Shown here: piece after piece, positions 4,796-7,004 of the stretch | How the letters are laid out: the number at the start of each line of letters is the position of its first letter | Numbering within the stretch: position 1 is the stretch's first letter | Assembly (NCBI GenBank): GCA_964509975.1 | Contig: CAZDZO010000034.1 | Span: 1 to 7,004 of the forward strand | Reading direction: 5' to 3' | DNA: 7,004 nt | From: CAZVBV01 sp964509975 | GTDB taxonomy: Bacteria; Patescibacteriota; Gracilibacteria; UBA4473 | Program-made: the position numbers and the translations under genes | Notes under the pieces: model-generated | What the model was told of the DNA's origin: nothing | The model's input: the letters and a program-made list of their open reading frames with translations, nothing else | Databases searched by the model: none

Positions 4796-5863
4796 TTATT
4801 GTTTCAAAAACGCCTCCACAAACCCGTCTAAATCTCCATCAAATACTTTGTCGGGGTTTTGATGTTCGTGGTCAGTGCGGTGATCCTTCACCAATTTATA
4901 CGGTTGGAGTGTGTAAGTTCTAATCTGTGATCCGAAAGAATTCTCCATCATGTCTCCTTTGAGATCGGATATCTCTTGGGCTTGTTGTTCGAGTTTGAGT
5001 TGTAACAATCGAGATTTCAAAACTTTCATCGCCGATTGTTTATTCTGCAATTGTGATTTTTCATTCTGACACGTGACGACAATATTGAGTGGCAAATACG
5101 TTATTCTCACTGCAGAATCAGTAGTGTTCACACTCTGTCCTCCCGCCCCTGATGACCGGAACACATCGACACGGATGTCACTTTCAGCAACTTCAATTTC
5201 AGCGTCATTCTCTACTTCCGGCAAAATTTCAATTCTCGAGAAAGAAGTCTGTCTCAAATTCTTCGCATTAAAAGGGGAGAGACGAATGAGGCGGTGTACC
5301 CCATGTTCACTTTTCAAATATCCATATGCCAATGGTCCTGATATTTCAATCGTGGCAGATTTCAATCCCACATCACTGGGGGATTCATCCATGATTTGTG
5401 TTTTCCATCCTCTTGTTTCGGCAAACCGCAAATACATGCGCATCAACATTTGAGAAAAATCCTCTGCATCCTGTCCACCGTTTCCCGTGTGAATGGAGAG
5501 AATCACATTCTTACCATCGTGGGGACCAGAAAGAAAAGTTTCAGTTTCAGCTGAATCAAATTTCTTTTCAAGTACTTCTAAATCGTTCTCCAGTTCTGTG
5601 CCATCAGACATCTCCAGAAGCTCTGGGAACTCGGCAATACTTGTTTTGATAGCTTCCCAGTTCTTCACAAATTGCTCGAGGTGTGAGGCTTTCTGTGAGA
5701 CTTTTTGTGCATTTTCTGGATCATCCCAAAAATTGGGCGCAGACATGGATTCTTGCAGGGCTTTGATTTCTGTATTCTTTGATTCCAAATTGAGATTTGG
5801 TTCTACCTTCGCAAATTTTTCTTGTAAATGATGAATTCGTTCGAGAAGATCTTTCTTTTCCAT
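4796..5863 (-). CDS. prfB: Peptide chain release factor 2
   Basis: Class I release factor that recognises UAA and UGA in the ribosomal A site and triggers peptide release. 355 residues from the ATG at 5863; a TTG three codons upstream (5872) is possible but overlaps the -10-like hexamer. The RF2 discriminator SPF is at 196-198 (RLIRLSPFNAKNLRQTSF). The catalytic GGQ is at 241-243 in FRSSGAGGQSVNTTDSAVRI. The N-terminal coiled region carries the RF2-type SAPNFWDDPENAQKV (41-55). The whole gene is one frame: the autoregulatory in-frame UGA with +1 frameshift near codon 25, common in prfB, is absent. A second GGQ tripeptide occurs at 129-131 (TGNGGQDAEDF), where most RF2 proteins have GGTEA or GGTDA. 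Presence of RF2 implies UGA is a stop in this organism. Convergent with rlmH, divergent from the 128-residue gene. Confidence 0.96.
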   Translation of the reverse strand: MEKKDLLERIHHLQEKFAKVEPNLNLESKNTEIKALQESMSAPNFWDDPENAQKVSQKASHLEQFVKNWEAIKTSIAEFPELLEMSDGTELENDLEVLEKKFDSAETETFLSGPHDGKNVILSIHTGNGGQDAEDFSQMLMRMYLRFAETRGWKTQIMDESPSDVGLKSATIEISGPLAYGYLKSEHGVHRLIRLSPFNAKNLRQTSFSRIEILPEVENDAEIEVAESDIRVDVFRSSGAGGQSVNTTDSAVRITYLPLNIVVTCQNEKSQLQNKQSAMKVLKSRLLQLKLEQQAQEISDLKGDMMENSFGSQIRTYTLQPYKLVKDHRTDHEHQNPDKVFDGDLDGFVEAFLKQ

Positions 5864-5871
5864 GTGGTGCA

Positions 5872-5877
5872 ATTTTA
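5872..5877 (-). promoter_or_regulatory. -10-like hexamer of prfB
   Basis: TAAAAT on the minus strand (5/6 match) lies 8 nt before the prfB ATG, with no Shine-Dalgarno motif between. Initiation from it would give a leader of about 1-3 nt. No good -35 is seen at the normal distance. Confidence 0.4.
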
Positions 5878-5900
5878 GCAGAAAGAAAGGGGATGGGAAC

Positions 5901-5928
5901 TTGACAAGTGGCGAGAAACGAGTAAGAA
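5901..5928 (+). promoter_or_regulatory. Promoter-like sequence of the 128-residue gene
   Basis: A perfect -35 TTGACA (5901-5906) is followed after 16 nt by a weak -10 TAAGAA (5923-5928), 7 nt before the ATG at 5936. Transcription would begin almost at the start codon. Confidence 0.4.
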
Positions 5929-5935
5929 GGGACTA

Positions 5936-6322
5936 ATGAAGTGGAGTGGATTACAAAATCTAGTTGAATTGGAATTGTCCGAGATAAAAGAGTATACAGA
6001 GGACAAGGAAGGATCAATAGCTAAAATCGCAGAAGATTACAAAGCTCTGTATATGTATGTTGTGAGTTTAGCGGATGAAAAGAGAGAAAAATTGAATGGA
6101 GAACCAAAAAAAGAAAGAGAAGTATCTGAAGGAGAAAACAGAAATTTTCATGGATTTAGAGAACTGGTTCGAATAGATATTGAAGATACGAGAGAAGTAA
6201 CAGAAGTAGATCAGATTGTTCAAAATTATAAAGAGATTTTCGAGAACGTGATCATCCAAGCTGATATCAGAAGAAAGAAATTAGGAATAATGGTAGAAAA
6301 AGAAAAAGCCCTTTCAAGTTGA
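5936..6322 (+). CDS. Hypothetical protein with two related segments
   Basis: A 128-residue, highly charged, Lys/Glu-rich, probably all-helical cytoplasmic protein with no signal peptide or membrane segment. I do not recognise a family. It contains an internal duplication: GLQNLVELELSEIKEYTE (5-22) matches GFRELVRIDIEDTREVTE (73-90), and IAEDYKALYMYVVSLADEKR (31-50) matches IVQNYKEIFENVIIQADIRR (94-113), each followed by a KL pair. The linker (54-72) is rich in Glu, Lys, Gly and Asn. The ATG at 5936 is the only plausible start, since an in-frame TAG lies at 5876-5878 with no other start codon between. A hairpin terminator overlaps the stop codon. Reality is supported by the duplication, the promoter-like TTGACA and the terminator. 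It diverges from prfB and converges on ftsZ. Confidence 0.75.
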   Translation: MKWSGLQNLVELELSEIKEYTEDKEGSIAKIAEDYKALYMYVVSLADEKREKLNGEPKKEREVSEGENRNFHGFRELVRIDIEDTREVTEVDQIVQNYKEIFENVIIQADIRRKKLGIMVEKEKALSS

Positions 6323-6333
6323 AAGAGCTTTTT
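6303..6333 (+). terminator. Intrinsic terminator overlapping a stop codon
   Basis: AAAAAGC (6303-6309) and CTTTC (6311-6315) pair with GAAAG (6321-6325) and GCTTTTT (6327-6333) around loop AAGTT, with one C-A mismatch. It ends in T5. The TGA stop of the 128-residue gene (6320-6322) lies at the loop and the 3' arm, so the last codons form the 5' arm. Confidence 0.65.
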
Positions 6334-6358
6334 AGGTTGGCTTACTAAATTTTATTCT

Positions 6359-6385
6359 CGCTTAGAGCAAATTTCGCGCTAAGCG
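6359..6385. repeat. Inverted repeat CGCTTAG/CTAAGCG
   Basis: CGCTTAG (6359-6365) and CTAAGCG (6379-6385) are perfect 7-bp arms over 13 nt. The right part, TCGCGCTAAGCGCTT, matches TCGCGCTAACGCTT near 4726 with one base difference in length. In both places it lies 34-35 bases before the ATCCGATTC start of a family A palindrome, so it is probably part of a longer shared element. Confidence 0.55.
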
Positions 6386-6412
6386 CTTACATATATGAGA
6401 ACAACTCATCCG

Positions 6413-6431
6413 ATTCTGGCCAAGCCAGAAT
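6413..6431 (-). repeat. Family A palindrome, copy 4
   Basis: ATTCTGGC (6413-6420) and GCCAGAAT (6424-6431) form an 8-bp stem around CAA, followed by GACGGGG. It shares ATCCGATTC and GAATGACNGGG flanks with copy 3 and lies between the convergent 128-residue gene and ftsZ. Confidence 0.85.
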
Positions 6432-6459
6432 GACGGGGAAAAAATAGACAATCGGCAAT

Positions 6460-6488
6460 CGAAAACATGTCCTCGTGAAAACGGGGAT
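6460..6488 (+). repeat. Family B repeat, copy 3, touching the ftsZ stop
   Basis: CGAAAACATGTCCTCGTGAA (6461-6480) shares TGTCCTCGTGAA with copy 2 and, inverted, nearly all of its length with 2097-2115 in copy 1. GTCCTCG and CGGGGAT form an imperfect stem around TGAAAA. The repeat runs straight into the ftsZ stop codon (6489-6491). Confidence 0.6.
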
Positions 6489-7004
6489 CTACCTGAGTTT
6501 CTTTCGCAAGAACGCCGGTGTTTCATAATCAGAAGCTTCGGTTTGTTCTCCGTCCACACTGAAGGCTTTTCGCATAAGCGATGCGTGTCCAGGTTTCTTG
6601 GTTCCAGTCTCTGAAAACCCTGTTGCGATCACAGTGATCTTCATTTCTCCATTGTAGTTATCGTTGATAACCGCTCCGAAAATAATGTTTGCATCAGGAT
6701 CAGCGGCTTCGGTAATAACCTTAGCGGCTTCATCTACTTCGTACATTGAGAGGTCATCACCTCCCGTAATGTTAAAGAGGATTCCTTTTGCTCCGTGAAC
6801 AGCTTGATCAAGAAGAGGGGATTCAATAGCGGCTTTGGCAGCGTCTGTAGCTCGGTTCTCACCAGCACCGTATCCGATACCCATGAGGGCGGTTCCCGCA
6901 TCTTTCATAATTGATCGTACATCCGCAAAGTCCACGTTAATGAGACCATGAAGTGTAATAAGATCAGCAATTCCTTGTACACCTTGTCGGAGTACTTCAT
7001 CAAC
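6489..7004 (-). CDS. ftsZ: Cell division protein FtsZ, C-terminal part
   Basis: Tubulin-like GTPase that polymerises into the Z-ring at the division site. Only the last 171 residues are in the window; the frame is open to the right edge, so the GTP-binding domain with GGGTGTG lies outside. Visible parts, numbered from the edge, are VDEVLRQGVQGIADLI (1-16), the T7 synergy loop LINVDFADVRSIM (21-33) with both catalytic aspartates (D25, D28), GIGYGAGENRATDAAKAAI, GAKGILFNITGGDDLSM and the C-terminal domain ending near ITVIATGF. The disordered linker is short, about 25-30 residues, followed by the conserved C-terminal peptide DYETPAFLRKK that normally binds membrane tethers such as FtsA or SepF. 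His19 stands where most homologues have Pro before GLIN. The TAG stop abuts a family B repeat. Confidence 0.97.
   Translation of the reverse strand, partial: VDEVLRQGVQGIADLITLHGLINVDFADVRSIMKDAGTALMGIGYGAGENRATDAAKAAIESPLLDQAVHGAKGILFNITGGDDLSMYEVDEAAKVITEAADPDANIIFGAVINDNYNGEMKITVIATGFSETGTKKPGHASLMRKAFSVDGEQTEASDYETPAFLRKKLR

Noticed and set aside
5073..5831. Several plus-strand open frames within prfB
   Set aside because: They are antisense shadows of a fully recognisable RF2 gene.
5864..5872. TTG start for prfB three codons upstream of the ATG
   Set aside because: It adds only MHH, overlaps the -10-like TAAAAT, and RF2 homologues begin close to the ATG; the ATG at 5863 is preferred.
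5936..6322. UGA read as glycine, extending the 128-residue protein
   Set aside because: RF2 is encoded next door and a terminator hairpin overlaps this TGA, so it acts as a stop.
1730..6431. CRISPR array formed by the recurring palindromes
   Set aside because: The copies are kilobases apart, lie in both orientations and have no regular spacers or cas genes.

Overview
The window looks like a chromosomal housekeeping segment from a small bacterial genome, most plausibly a candidate-phyla (Patescibacteria/CPR-type) organism. This is an inference from the low-to-moderate GC, compact single-gene units, almost no Shine-Dalgarno motifs, a short-linker FtsZ, encoded CCA tails on tRNAs, and many small palindromic repeats between genes. 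A full-length class-I release factor 2 and reading frames that end at TGA argue against the Gracilibacteria/Absconditabacteria code, in which UGA is glycine. No marker here fixes the lineage.

Layout from left to right: argS (arginyl-tRNA synthetase, minus strand, 3' end cut off by the window); a 493-base gap with a truncated GIY-YIG endonuclease remnant and several hairpin repeats; a CaCA-family Na+/Ca2+ exchanger (minus); tRNA-Cys(GCA) and tRNA-Leu(UAA) (plus); a small predicted lipoprotein (minus); rlmH (plus); prfB (minus); a 128-residue protein of unknown function made of two related segments (plus); and the C-terminal third of ftsZ (minus, running off the right edge).

Most genes appear to be transcribed singly and neighbours often face opposite ways, so no multi-gene operon is visible apart from the tRNA pair. 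The shared theme is translation (argS, two tRNAs, 23S rRNA methylation by RlmH, termination by RF2), with cell division (FtsZ) and ion homeostasis at the sides.

The most unusual content is the repeat load. At least three families of short palindromes occupy nearly every intergenic gap. They abut start or stop codons, and a different palindrome sits in frame inside argS, where it encodes about 13 residues. One family shows a compensatory base-pair change between copies, which suggests its hairpin matters. The gaps also hold a heptamer tandem repeat just before the exchanger gene, and several genes have -10-like hexamers so close to the ATG that their mRNAs may be leaderless. I see no CRISPR array, prophage or complete transposon, and no clear multi-gene new system.
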